Shown here piece after piece: positions 6,836 to 14,881 of a stretch of DNA of 22,446 nucleotides (positions within the stretch are counted from its first letter, which is position 1; each line of letters starts with the position of its first letter). The position numbers were made by a program, and so were the translations under genes. The stretch is taken from NCBI GenBank assembly GCA_021780395.1, contig JAJXYU010000067.1, positions 1 to 22,446 of the forward strand. The letters are read 5' to 3'. The notes under the pieces were generated by a model that was not told the origin of the DNA, did not search any database, and saw only the letters and a program-made list of their open reading frames with translations. The DNA comes from Pseudomonadota bacterium (GTDB lineage: Bacteria > Pseudomonadota > Gammaproteobacteria > Steroidobacterales > Steroidobacteraceae).

Positions 6836-7207
6836 TCAGAGAGTCGGCCAGACAGTCGCTGTGCGCGATGCGCATGGAGGAAAGTCCGGGCTCCGACGGG
6901 CAAGGTGCCAGGTAACACCTGGGGGGCGTGAGCCCACGGAAAGTGCAACAGAAAGATACCGCCGAAGCGCCGCAAGGCGCTGGCAAGGGTGAAATGGTGC
7001 GGTAAGAGCGCACCGCGCCCTCGGCAACGAGGGTGGCACGGCAAACCCCACCTGGAGCAAGGCCAAATAGGGAAGCTAGCGGTGCCTGCGGCCGCGACCT
7101 GTGGCCCACAGGCGCTTCCGGGTAGGCTGCTCGAGGTGCGCGGCGACGCGCATCCCAGAGGAATGACTGTCCACGACAGAACCCGGCTTACCGGCCGACT
7201 CTCTGAA
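6836..7207 (+). ncRNA. rnpB: RNase P RNA, bacterial class A
   Basis: This is the catalytic RNA of RNase P, which matures tRNA 5' ends. The ends are set by helix P1: TCAGAGAGTCGGCC (6836-6849) pairs perfectly over 14 bp with 7193-7206. Conserved cores are present: GACAGTCGC after P1, GGAGGAAAGTCCGGGCTCC (6876-6894, 5' strand of P4), GGTGCGGTAAGAGCGCACC, GGAGCAAGGCCAAATAGG, and near the 3' end ATGACTGTCCACGACAGAA leading to CCCGGCTTA. Length of about 371 nt is close to the 377 nt of E. coli. The L15 loop that pairs with tRNA CCA reads GGC (7040-7042) instead of GGU. Position between rsmI and mraZ is common in gammaproteobacteria. The exact 3' end is uncertain by a few nt. Confidence 0.97.
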
Positions 7208-7219
7208 CCCACCGCGGCG

Positions 7220-7238
7220 CGGCCGATACCTTCGGCCG
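7220..7238 (+). terminator. Hairpin just downstream of rnpB
   Basis: CGGCCGA (7220-7226), loop TACCT and TCGGCCG (7232-7238) form a perfect 7-bp stem starting 14 nt after helix P1 closes. The following bases are ATTCCAAAAA, with no T tract, so it is not a textbook terminator on this strand. It may mark the end of the rnpB primary transcript or block 3' trimming. Confidence 0.4.
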
Positions 7239-7337
7239 ATTCCAAAAAGAACCGCTAACAATTTGAATTAATTAAGGGCTTGACGCCCAGCTCCGCCGGC
7301 CGTCGAGAACGTCGGCTAAGTGACTGTCGTTACGGGA

Positions 7338-7386
7338 TTTTTTTTGTCCCAAGGCGTTGACAGTCCGCGGTACCGATCCCTATAGT
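7338..7386 (+). promoter_or_regulatory. Sigma70 promoter of the dcw cluster (Pmra)
   Basis: TTGACA (7357-7362) is a perfect -35 element. TATAGT (7381-7386) is a good -10 element at 18-bp spacing. A run of eight T (7338-7345) lies about -55 to -48 from the expected start near 7393, where the distal subsite of an UP element would be. This is the best promoter in the window and precedes mraZ, the first gene of the cluster. Everything from mraZ to ftsQ could be read from it. Confidence 0.85.
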
Positions 7387-7395
7387 GGCAGCAGG

Positions 7396-7420
7396 TGGGA
7401 AAAAGTGGGGAATAATGGGT
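7396..7420 (+). promoter_or_regulatory. MraZ operator: three TGGGN boxes at 10-bp spacing
   Basis: TGGGA (7396-7400), TGGGG (7406-7410) and TGGGT (7416-7420) are direct repeats separated by exactly 5 nt each, so they lie on one face of the helix at one-turn steps. In E. coli MraZ binds TGGGN repeats with 5-nt spacers upstream of its own gene and represses the cluster. Here the array spans roughly +4 to +28 from the predicted start, where binding would hinder promoter opening or escape. Confidence 0.85.
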
Positions 7421-7438
7421 CTTCCGGCCCATTCACCG

Positions 7439-7891
7439 ATGTTTCGCGGCGCCAACAAGTTGACTCTCGACGCCAAAGGTCGGGTCGTGATGCCCACCCG
7501 CTATCGCGAGCGGCTGCAGGAAATCTGCGGGGGCCGCCTCGTGATCACGGTCGACAAGGACCGGTGCCTGCTGATCTACCCACTGCCCGACTGGGAATCG
7601 ATCGAACGCAAGCTCATGCAGCTGCCGACCTTGCATCCCCAGGCGCGACGCCTGCAGCGCTTGATGGTCGGCCACGCGACCGAGGTCGAACTCGACGGAC
7701 ACGGCCGGCTGTTGCTGCCGCCGAAGCTGCGCGAGTTCGCGCTGCTGACCCGAGACGCGGTGCTGATCGGGCAGGGGACGCGGTTCGAGTTGTGGGATGA
7801 AGCGCATTGGGAGGCGCGACGCGAGGAATGGCTGGCAGGCGAGGACTCGGCGAGCGATCTGCCGGCAGAACTCGACACGTTGACGCTCTGA
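7439..7891 (+). CDS. mraZ: Transcriptional regulator MraZ
   Basis: This 150-residue DNA-binding protein of the SpoVT/AbrB-like superfamily forms a ring-shaped oligomer and represses its own operon. Two MraZ repeats are visible: residues 1-60, starting MFRGANKLTLDAKGR with PTRYRE, and about 75-140 with GHATEVELDGHGRLLLPPKLRE, each carrying the D-x-x-GR DNA-contact pattern. The ATG at 7439 gives the canonical MFRG start and a length near the 152 residues of E. coli. It has no clear ribosome site. An in-frame ATG at 7415 would add MGLPAHSP and lies within the third MraZ box. The promoter and MraZ boxes directly upstream fit autoregulation. rsmH follows 34 nt after the stop. Confidence 0.96.
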   Translation: MFRGANKLTLDAKGRVVMPTRYRERLQEICGGRLVITVDKDRCLLIYPLPDWESIERKLMQLPTLHPQARRLQRLMVGHATEVELDGHGRLLLPPKLREFALLTRDAVLIGQGTRFELWDEAHWEARREEWLAGEDSASDLPAELDTLTL

Positions 7892-7925
7892 TCGGTCGCG
7901 AGCGGCGCGAGAGCGTGGGGCTTCG

Positions 7926-8888
7926 ATGAGCGGCGAAGAATACGCGAACGGAACGCATTGGCCGGTGCTGCGGGTGGAGGCCGTCGCCGCGCTGAACCTG
8001 AAGCCGGACGGAGTCTACCTGGACGCAACCTTCGGCCGCGGTGGCCATGCGCAAGCGATCCTCGAGCAGGTCGGTCCCGGCGGCAGGCTGCTGTGTCTCG
8101 ACCGGGACCCTGACGCGGTCGCCGCGGCTCGCGCGCGCTTCGGCGCGGACCCGCGGGTCGCGATCTTCCTCGCGCGGTTCTCCGAGCTCGCGGCCTGCGC
8201 GGACCGGGTCCGACCCGGCCTGCGATTCGACGGGATCCTGTTCGATCTCGGCGTGTCCTCACCGCAACTCGACGAGCCGGCGCGCGGCTTCAGCTTCCTG
8301 CAGGACGGGCCGCTCGACATGCGCATGGATCGCGGCACGGGACCGAGTGCCGCGGACGTCGTGAACACCGCGGCTGCGGACGAACTCGCGCGGATCTTCC
8401 GCGAGTTCGGCGAGGAGCGATTCGCGCTGCGGATCGCGCGCGCGATCGTCACCGACCGCAAGACCGCGCCGTTCCAACGCACGCTGCAGCTCGCCGAGAT
8501 GATCGCACGCGTGAGCCCGACCCGCGAACGTCACAAGCACCCGGCGACCCGGGTGTTCCAGGCGCTGCGGATCCACGTGAACAACGAGCTCGGCGAGATC
8601 GAGTCCGCGCTCGCCGCGGCACTCGAGCGGCTCGAACCGCACGGCCGGCTCGCCGTGATCAGCTTCCATTCGCTCGAGGATCGGATCGTGAAGCGGTTCC
8701 TGCGCCAGCATGCGTCGCCCGATCCGCTCTACGCCGGCCTGCCGCAGATCCCCGCGCACGCGCGCCCGCGGTTGCGCCTGGTCGGCAAGCCGACGGTGCC
8801 GAGCGATGCGGAGATCGCGCGCAATCCGCGCGCACGCAGCGCCCGCCTGCGCGTCGCCGAGCGGCTGCCGACGGATCTCGCGGCATGA
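7926..8888 (+). CDS. rsmH: 16S rRNA (cytosine1402-N4)-methyltransferase RsmH
   Basis: This 320-residue SAM-dependent enzyme (formerly MraW) N4-methylates C1402 of 16S rRNA, complementing RsmI. The SAM-binding loop is YLDATFGRGGHAQAIL (about 32-47), followed by LCLDRDPDA. LFDLGVSSPQLDEPARGFSF and the C-terminal ISFHSLEDRIVKRF are hallmarks of the family. The helical insert with HKHPATRVFQALRIHVNNEL is also present. The start is ATG at 7926 with GTGGGG about 8 nt upstream. The last 4 nt (ATGA) are shared with ftsL. It is the first gene in the run of 4-nt overlaps. Confidence 0.97.
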   Translation: MSGEEYANGTHWPVLRVEAVAALNLKPDGVYLDATFGRGGHAQAILEQVGPGGRLLCLDRDPDAVAAARARFGADPRVAIFLARFSELAACADRVRPGLRFDGILFDLGVSSPQLDEPARGFSFLQDGPLDMRMDRGTGPSAADVVNTAAADELARIFREFGEERFALRIARAIVTDRKTAPFQRTLQLAEMIARVSPTRERHKHPATRVFQALRIHVNNELGEIESALAAALERLEPHGRLAVISFHSLEDRIVKRFLRQHASPDPLYAGLPQIPAHARPRLRLVGKPTVPSDAEIARNPRARSARLRVAERLPTDLAA

Positions 8889-9163
8889 GCGCGCGGCGCA
8901 TCCTCTTCCTCGTGCTGCCTGCGCTGTGGTTCGCGGTGCTCGCAAGCGCGACCGCGGTCGTCTACGAGCGATACGAGGCGCGCGTGCTGTTCGCGCGGCT
9001 CGAGAAGCTGAACGCGCAGCGCGACGCGCTCGATACCGAGCTCGGCCGTCTCGAGCTCGAGCAGAGCACGTGGTCGTCGAACGCGCTGGTCGAGAAGGCC
9101 GCGAGCGCGAAGCTGCACATGCTGATGCCGCCGCCCGCCGACGTGCGGATCGTGCGCCCGTGA
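8885..9163 (+). CDS. ftsL: Cell division protein FtsL
   Basis: This 92-residue bitopic protein joins FtsB and FtsQ in the divisome and helps activate FtsWI. It has a short cytoplasmic N terminus, a transmembrane helix (about residues 6-26), then a periplasmic segment rich in Leu, Glu and Arg (about 33-65) that suits the leucine-zipper coiled coil. The C-terminal HMLMPPPADVRIV resembles the conserved end of the family. FtsL is poorly conserved in sequence, so the call rests on topology, size and position between rsmH and ftsI. The start ATG overlaps the rsmH stop, and the end overlaps ftsI (GTGA). Confidence 0.92.
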   Translation: MSARRILFLVLPALWFAVLASATAVVYERYEARVLFARLEKLNAQRDALDTELGRLELEQSTWSSNALVEKAASAKLHMLMPPPADVRIVRP

Positions 9164-10890
9164 AGCCGCGCTCGGCAGAACACGACGCGCGCTACGGCAG
9201 GTACCGGTGGCGTTCCGCGCTCGTGCTCGCGCTCGTGGTCGTGGGGGCGGCGCTGCTCGCCGCGCGTGCGGTGGACCTGCAGCTCGTCGATCACCGGTTC
9301 CTGCTGCAGCAGGGCGACGAACGGGCGCTGCGCGTGATCACCATTCCAGCTCACCGCGGCGAGATCCTCGACCGCAACGGCGAGCCGCTCGCGATCAGCA
9401 CGCCGGTCGACAGCGTGTGGGTGAATCCCCAGGTCGTCGACCGCAACCTCGACGAGCTGCCGCGGCTCGCGCGGGCGCTGCGGGAGAGCGGCCATGCGCT
9501 CGCGCGCCAGATCACCGGACATCTCGACCGGCAGTTCCTCTACGTGGCCCGCCACCTGCCGCCGGACCAGGCCGCACGGGTCAAGGCGCTCGACATCCCG
9601 GGCGTGTACCTGATGCGCGAGTACCAGCGCTTCTACCCGGCCGGAGAGGTCACCGGACATGTCGTCGGGTTCACGACGATCGACGATCGCGGTCAGGACG
9701 GACTCGAGCTCAGCTACGACCCCGTGCTCACCGGCGTCGACGGCGCCGAACGCGTGCTGCAGGACATGTACGGCGACTACGTCCAGGACGTCGACAACAT
9801 TCGACCGCCGCGCCCGGGTCGCGACCTGGTGACCAGCATCGACCTGCGGATCCAGTATCTCGCCTACCGCGCACTGAAGGCGGCGGTGCAGCGCTATCAC
9901 GCGGAGGCCGGATCGGTGACCGTGATCGACTGCCGCACCGGCGAAGTGCTCGCGATGGCCGATCAGCCCTCGTTCAATCCGAACGACCGCAGCCAGTACC
10001 AGCCGAACCTCTACCGCAACCGCGCCGCGACCGACATGTTCGAGCCGGGCTCGAGCATGAAGCCGTTCATCATCGCGGCCGCGCTCACGTCGGGCGAGTA
10101 CCGCCCGGGCAGCATCGTCGACACGTCCCCGGGGTACCTGAAGGTCGACGACAAGGTGTTCAGGGACGAGCAGGACTACGGTCCGATCAACCTGTCGACG
10201 ATCCTCGAGAAATCGAGCAACGTCGGCGCCGCGAAGGTCGCGCTGTCGCTGCCGCCGGAACTCATCTGGAAGACCTTGACGAATCTTGGGTTCGGGCAGG
10301 TCACCGGGAGCGACTTTCCCGGGGAATCGTCCGGCATTCTCACGAATTACACGCAGTGGCGCCCGATCCGGATCGCGACGCTCTCGCATGGTTACGGGAT
10401 CTCGGTGACCGCGCTGCAGCTCGCGCACGCGTATGCGACGATCGGCGCGTATGGTCTCGAGCGGCCGATCAGCTTCGTGCGGGTCCATGGTCCCGTGCCG
10501 GGCGTGCGCGTGCTGCGAGCGAGCGTCGCGCGTTCGCTGATCGGCCTGATGCGCGACGTCGTGTCCGCCGGGGGCACCGCGCCCGCCGCCGCGGTCGTCG
10601 GCTACAAGGTCGCCGGCAAGACCGGGACGGCGTGGATCTCGGACGACGGCGGCTACTCGACCCATCAGTACCGCGCGGTGTTCGCGGGCCTCGTGCCCGC
10701 GTCCGATCCGCGTCTCGCGACCGTCGTCGTGATCGACAAGCCGAGCGGACCGCTCTATTACGGCGGTGAAGTCGCCGCACCCGTGTTCTCGAGCGTGATG
10801 ACCGGCGCGATGCGCTTGCTCGACGTGCCGCCGGACGACCTGCAGGCGATGCCGGCGACGACGCTGGTTCGTCTCGACGAGGCGCCATGA
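9160..10890 (+). CDS. ftsI: Septal peptidoglycan transpeptidase FtsI (PBP3)
   Basis: This 576-residue class B penicillin-binding protein crosslinks septal peptidoglycan in complex with FtsW. After a basic cytoplasmic start it has one membrane anchor (about 17-38), then the pedestal domain beginning near PAHRGEILDRNGEPLAIS. The transpeptidase domain carries all three catalytic boxes: S298-x-x-K301 (SSMK), S352-S-N354, and K487-T-G489. The start is GTG at 9160, overlapping the ftsL stop as GTGA and giving a length near the 588 residues of E. coli. The open frame continues upstream to 8710, but those codons lie over rsmH and ftsL and have no family character. The stop overlaps murE by 4 nt. Confidence 0.97.
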   Translation: MKPRSAEHDARYGRYRWRSALVLALVVVGAALLAARAVDLQLVDHRFLLQQGDERALRVITIPAHRGEILDRNGEPLAISTPVDSVWVNPQVVDRNLDELPRLARALRESGHALARQITGHLDRQFLYVARHLPPDQAARVKALDIPGVYLMREYQRFYPAGEVTGHVVGFTTIDDRGQDGLELSYDPVLTGVDGAERVLQDMYGDYVQDVDNIRPPRPGRDLVTSIDLRIQYLAYRALKAAVQRYHAEAGSVTVIDCRTGEVLAMADQPSFNPNDRSQYQPNLYRNRAATDMFEPGSSMKPFIIAAALTSGEYRPGSIVDTSPGYLKVDDKVFRDEQDYGPINLSTILEKSSNVGAAKVALSLPPELIWKTLTNLGFGQVTGSDFPGESSGILTNYTQWRPIRIATLSHGYGISVTALQLAHAYATIGAYGLERPISFVRVHGPVPGVRVLRASVARSLIGLMRDVVSAGGTAPAAAVVGYKVAGKTGTAWISDDGGYSTHQYRAVFAGLVPASDPRLATVVVIDKPSGPLYYGGEVAAPVFSSVMTGAMRLLDVPPDDLQAMPATTLVRLDEAP

Positions 10891-12413
10891 GCGCCGTGAG
10901 CGGCACCCCAGGCACCGTCGGGCTCGCCGGTCTGCTCGACGGGATCGCGCCGATTCCCGCCGTGGCGGCGGCCGGGGTCGGGATTCGCGATCTCGCGCTC
11001 GACAGCCGTGAGATCCAGCCGGGCGGCCTGTTCCTCGCGGTGCGCGGCCGCGGCGACCACGGCCTTGCGCACGTCGACGAGGCGGTGCGCCGCGGTGCCG
11101 TCGCGGTGCTCTGGGAGAGCGCGGGGATCGACCGCCCGCCATCGCTCCCGCCGTCGGTGTTCGCGGCGCCCATCGACGCGCTGTCGCGGCACGCCGGCGC
11201 AATCGCGGATCGATTCTTCGGTCGACCGTCGTCCTCGCTCGGCGTGCACGGGATCACCGGCACGAACGGCAAGACGACCAGCGCGTACCTGCTCGCGCAG
11301 GCCTTCACGCGGCTCGGTTCGCGTGCCGGCTACCTCGGTACGCTCGGCTGGGGAGCGATCGGGGCGCTGCAGCCGCAGGGCCACACGACCCCGGACGCCG
11401 TCACCATCCACCGGCGGCTCGCCGCGATGCGCGATGCCGGGATCCGTGAGGTCGCGGTCGAGGTGTCCTCGCACGCGCTCGATCAGGGACGCGTCGATGG
11501 CGTGCGCTTCGCGAGCGCCGCGTTCACGAACCTGACTCGCGATCATCTCGACTATCACGGGACGATGCAGGCCTACGGTGACGCGAAGTCGCGGCTGTTC
11601 GAGGCCGACGGACTGCGGCGCATCGTGATCAACGCCGGCGACGCCTTCGGGCGCGAGTTGCTGCGCCGGCATGCGGGGCGAGCGCCGCGGACCGCGGTGT
11701 GGGTCGGCGCCGCCGACGTCACTGTGCCCGCGGAGCAACGCTTGCAGGCCCGCCGCGTCGCGCCGGAACCGCGGGGTCTGCGCCTCGAACTCGACGGCAC
11801 GTTCGGCGCGACGACCGTCCGTGCGCCGCTGATCGGGCGGTTCAACGCCGAGAACGCCGTGCTCGTGCTCGGGATCGCGGCGGCCGCCGGCGCCGCGCTC
11901 GTCGAGACGGCGGCCGTGCTGGCGGCGGTCGAGCCACCGCCAGGGCGCATGCAGGTGGTCCCGACCGATCGCGCCGACCGACCGCTCGCGGTGATCGACT
12001 ACGCGCATACGCCGGATGCGCTCGCCAAGGCACTCGGCGCCCTGCGCGAGCACTGCCGCGGCGAATTGTGGTGCGTGTTCGGCTGCGGCGGCGACCGAGA
12101 TGCCGGCAAGCGCCCGCTGATGGGCGCGGTCGCCGACGGCCTCGCGGATCACCTGATCGTCACCGACGACAACCCTCGCTCCGAGGACCCGGCAGCGATC
12201 ACCGCCGCGATCGTCTCGGGGGTCGAGACCCACCCGGCGCAGGTGATCCACGATCGCGCGCGGGCGATCGGGGAAGCGCTCGCGAAGGCCTCGCCCGGCG
12301 ACGTCGTGCTGATCGCGGGCAAGGGGCACGAGGACTACCAGATCTACGGCGACCGGCGGCGCGAGTTCAGCGATCTCGTCGAGGCGCGGCGCGCGCTCGG
12401 GGAGGCGGCATGA
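10887..12413 (+). CDS. murE: UDP-MurNAc-tripeptide synthetase MurE (meso-diaminopimelate-adding)
   Basis: This 508-residue ATP-dependent ligase adds the third stem-peptide residue to UDP-MurNAc-L-Ala-D-Glu. The ATP loop is G125-TNGKT130. K234, in YGDAKSRLF, is the Lys expected to be carbamylated. The DNPR motif (428-431) marks specificity for meso-diaminopimelate rather than lysine, predicting a standard Gram-negative wall. EVSSHALDQGRVDGV and DYAHTPDAL are also family marks. The start ATG shares 4 nt with the ftsI stop, and the end shares 4 nt with murF. Length is near the 495 residues of E. coli. A few extra residues lie at the N terminus (MSAVSGTPGTVG). Confidence 0.97.
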   Translation: MSAVSGTPGTVGLAGLLDGIAPIPAVAAAGVGIRDLALDSREIQPGGLFLAVRGRGDHGLAHVDEAVRRGAVAVLWESAGIDRPPSLPPSVFAAPIDALSRHAGAIADRFFGRPSSSLGVHGITGTNGKTTSAYLLAQAFTRLGSRAGYLGTLGWGAIGALQPQGHTTPDAVTIHRRLAAMRDAGIREVAVEVSSHALDQGRVDGVRFASAAFTNLTRDHLDYHGTMQAYGDAKSRLFEADGLRRIVINAGDAFGRELLRRHAGRAPRTAVWVGAADVTVPAEQRLQARRVAPEPRGLRLELDGTFGATTVRAPLIGRFNAENAVLVLGIAAAAGAALVETAAVLAAVEPPPGRMQVVPTDRADRPLAVIDYAHTPDALAKALGALREHCRGELWCVFGCGGDRDAGKRPLMGAVADGLADHLIVTDDNPRSEDPAAITAAIVSGVETHPAQVIHDRARAIGEALAKASPGDVVLIAGKGHEDYQIYGDRRREFSDLVEARRALGEAA

Positions 12414-13789
12414 GACGCTTCCTCGGCGAGGTGGCCGCCGCGGTCGGCGGACAACTGGTCGGTGCGGATCGGCCCTACACCTCGGTGTCGACCGATACCC
12501 GCACCCTCGAGGCGGGCGCGCTGTTCGTCGCGCTGCGCGGCCCGAACTTCGATGGCGCGGACTTCGTCGAGGCGGCCGCCGCCGCGGGCGCGGCCGGTGC
12601 GATCGTCGAACGCCGCGCGCCGGGCGCGCTGCCGCAGATCCTCGTCGGCGACGCGCTGCTGGCGCTGCAGCGGCTCGCGAAGGCCTGGCGCGACGCGTTC
12701 CGGATGCCGATCGTCGCGGTCGCGGGCAGCAACGGCAAGACCACGACGAAGGAGATGATCGCCGCGATCCTCGCGCGGCGCGGCCCGTGCCTCGCGACCC
12801 GGGGAAACTTCAACAACCACATCGGCGTGCCGCTCACGTTGCTGCGACTCGAGAACGAACACCACGCGGCGGTCGTCGAGATCGGTGCGAACCGCATCGG
12901 CGACGTGGCCGCGCTGATGGCGATCGTCCGGCCGACCGTCGGCCTCGTCACGAACGCGGGCGCAGAGCACCTGGAAGGGTTCGGCGACCTCGACGGCGTC
13001 GCGCGCGGCGAGGGCGAGGCGATCGGCGGTCTCGAGCCGGATGCAACCGCGGTGATCAACGCGGACGACCGCTACGCCGATTACTGGCGTGGCCTCGCCG
13101 GGGCACGCCGCGTGCTGCACTTCGCCCTCGACGCAAGCGCCGAGTTCCGCGCGGTCGATCCGGTGCTCGGGATCGAGGATGGCGAGTTTGCGATGCGTTT
13201 CGATCTCGACTGCCCGCTCGGGCGCGAACCGATGCTGGTGCACGCCGGCGGCATGCACAACGTGCGCAACGCCGCCGCGGCCGCCGCCGCGGCCTATGCG
13301 GCCGGCGCCTCGATCGATGCGATCGGGGCGGGCCTCGCGGACTTCCGGCCGGTTGCGGGGCGGCTGCAGCTCAAGCCCGGCGCGCGCGGCAGCTGGATCA
13401 TCGACGATTCGTACAACGCCAACCCAAGCTCGGTGCGCGCCGGGATCGACGTGCTCGGCGCTCTCCCGGGCACGAAGTGGCTGGTGCTCGGCGACATGGC
13501 CGAGCTCGGCCCCGGCGGCCCGGAGCGCCACGCGGAGGTCGGTGCGTACGCGCGGTCCGGAGGCGTCGAGCGCCTGTTCGGGTTCGGGCCGCTCTCGGTG
13601 CGCGCGGTCGACGCGTTCGGTCCGGGCGGCGAGTGGTTCGAGGACGTCGACGCGCTCGTGCGCCGCCTGCGGGCGCAGATCGGGCCGGCCGTGACGGTGC
13701 TCGTCAAGGGTTCGCGCGTGAATCGGCTGGAACGCGTGGTCGCGGCGCTCGCGGCGGCCTCCGTGGGCTCGATCGCGAGGGAGGGCTGA
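12410..13789 (+). CDS. murF: UDP-MurNAc-tripeptide:D-Ala-D-Ala ligase MurF
   Basis: This 459-residue ATP-dependent ligase adds D-Ala-D-Ala to complete the UDP-MurNAc-pentapeptide. The ATP loop is G106-SNGKT111. The TRGNFNNHIGVPLTLL segment and DDSYNANPSS are MurF-specific. E157, in EIGANRIGD, is the expected metal ligand; position 162 is Arg where E. coli has His, a small departure. The start is ATG at 12410, inside the murE stop (ATGA). It uses the product of ddl, encoded further along the same cluster. Its 3' end is the only junction from rsmH to ftsQ that does not overlap the next gene: 6 nt separate it from mraY. Confidence 0.97.
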   Translation: MRRFLGEVAAAVGGQLVGADRPYTSVSTDTRTLEAGALFVALRGPNFDGADFVEAAAAAGAAGAIVERRAPGALPQILVGDALLALQRLAKAWRDAFRMPIVAVAGSNGKTTTKEMIAAILARRGPCLATRGNFNNHIGVPLTLLRLENEHHAAVVEIGANRIGDVAALMAIVRPTVGLVTNAGAEHLEGFGDLDGVARGEGEAIGGLEPDATAVINADDRYADYWRGLAGARRVLHFALDASAEFRAVDPVLGIEDGEFAMRFDLDCPLGREPMLVHAGGMHNVRNAAAAAAAAYAAGASIDAIGAGLADFRPVAGRLQLKPGARGSWIIDDSYNANPSSVRAGIDVLGALPGTKWLVLGDMAELGPGGPERHAEVGAYARSGGVERLFGFGPLSVRAVDAFGPGGEWFEDVDALVRRLRAQIGPAVTVLVKGSRVNRLERVVAALAAASVGSIAREG

Positions 13790-13795
13790 ACCGCG

Positions 13796-14881
13796 ATGCT
13801 GCTCTATCTCGCCGAATATCTGATGCGCACGCATGCGGCGTTCCGCGTGTTCCAGTACCTGACGTTGCGGGCGATCCTCGCGGCGATCACCGCGCTCGCG
13901 ATCGCGCTGTTCGTCGGCCCGCGAATGATCGCGGCCTTGTCGCGCTACCAGATCGGTCAACGCGTGCGCAGCGATGGGCCGAAGTCGCACCTGCCGAAAG
14001 CGGGAACCCCGACGATGGGCGGCGGGCTGATCCTCGTCGCGATCGCGCTCGGCACCCTCCTGTGGTCGGACCTCGCGAACCGGTTCGTCTGGGTGCTGCT
14101 CGCGACGACGCTGGTGTTCGGCTCGATCGGCTTCTACGACGATTACCTGAAGCTCGTCGTCGGCGACTCGCGCGGCCTCGCGGCGCGCTACAAGTACCTC
14201 GCGCAGTCGGTCGCGGGCATCGGCGCGGCGTACGCGCTGTACCATTTCCATCAATCGCCCGACGAGACCTCGCTGTACGTGCCGTTCTTCAAGACGGTTG
14301 CGGTGCCGATGGGGGCGCTCGGGTTCGTCGCGCTCTCGTACTTCGTCATCGTCGGCACCAGCAACGCGGTGAACCTGACCGACGGCCTCGACGGGCTCGC
14401 GATCATGCCCGCGGTGATGGTCGCGGCGGCGCTCGGCGTGTTCGCGTACGCGACCGGCAACTTCAAGTTCGCGGCCTACCTGCACATTCCGTACATCCCC
14501 GGCGCCGGCGAGGTGCTGGTCTTCAGCGCGACACTGGTCGGCGCGGGCCTCGGCTTCCTGTGGTTCAACGCCTATCCGGCGCAGGTGTTCATGGGCGACG
14601 TCGGCGCACTCGCGATCGGCGCCAGCCTCGGTACCGCGGCGGTGATCGTGCGCCAGGAAATCGTGCTGTTCGTGATGGGGGGCGTGTTCGTCCTCGAGAC
14701 CGTCTCGGTGATGCTGCAGGTCGCGTCGTTCAAGCTGACCGGCAAGCGGCTGTTCCGGATGGCGCCGATCCATCACCACTTCGAGTTGAAAGGTTGGGCG
14801 GAGCCGAAGGTGATCGTGCGCTTCTGGATCATCAGCTTCGTCCTGGTACTGGCGGGATTGGCGACATTGAAAATCCGATGA
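13796..14881 (+). CDS. mraY: Phospho-MurNAc-pentapeptide translocase MraY
   Basis: This 361-residue polytopic enzyme (about ten membrane helices) transfers phospho-MurNAc-pentapeptide to undecaprenyl phosphate, making lipid I at the inner face of the membrane. Catalytic aspartates are visible as D115-D116 in FYDDYLK and D268 in [21 protein letters not shown] (about 190-202) and the HHH cluster at 326-328 are also diagnostic. The usual FMGDVGSL reads FMGDVGAL. The start has the best ribosome site in the cluster, GGAGGG at 13779-13784, 11 nt before ATG and inside the end of murF. The stop overlaps murD (ATGA). Confidence 0.98.
   Translation: MLLYLAEYLMRTHAAFRVFQYLTLRAILAAITALAIALFVGPRMIAALSRYQIGQRVRSDGPKSHLPKAGTPTMGGGLILVAIALGTLLWSDLANRFVWVLLATTLVFGSIGFYDDYLKLVVGDSRGLAARYKYLAQSVAGIGAAYALYHFHQSPDETSLYVPFFKTVAVPMGALGFVALSYFVIVGTSNAVNLTDGLDGLAIMPAVMVAAALGVFAYATGNFKFAAYLHIPYIPGAGEVLVFSATLVGAGLGFLWFNAYPAQVFMGDVGALAIGASLGTAAVIVRQEIVLFVMGGVFVLETVSVMLQVASFKLTGKRLFRMAPIHHHFELKGWAEPKVIVRFWIISFVLVLAGLATLKIR

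Noticed and set aside
7276..7288. Small hairpin GGGC-TTGAC-GCCC and a TTGACG -35-like sequence
   Set aside because: The stem is only 4 bp, and no -10 element lies at a suitable distance from TTGACG.
7334..7350. GGGA-T8-G-TCCC as a possible terminator
   Set aside because: A 4-bp stem with the T tract in the loop is not a terminator; the T run fits better as an UP-type element upstream of TTGACA.
8710..9159. 150-codon N-terminal extension of ftsI
   Set aside because: It overlaps rsmH and ftsL in another frame; the GTG at 9160 gives the normal FtsI length and membrane topology.
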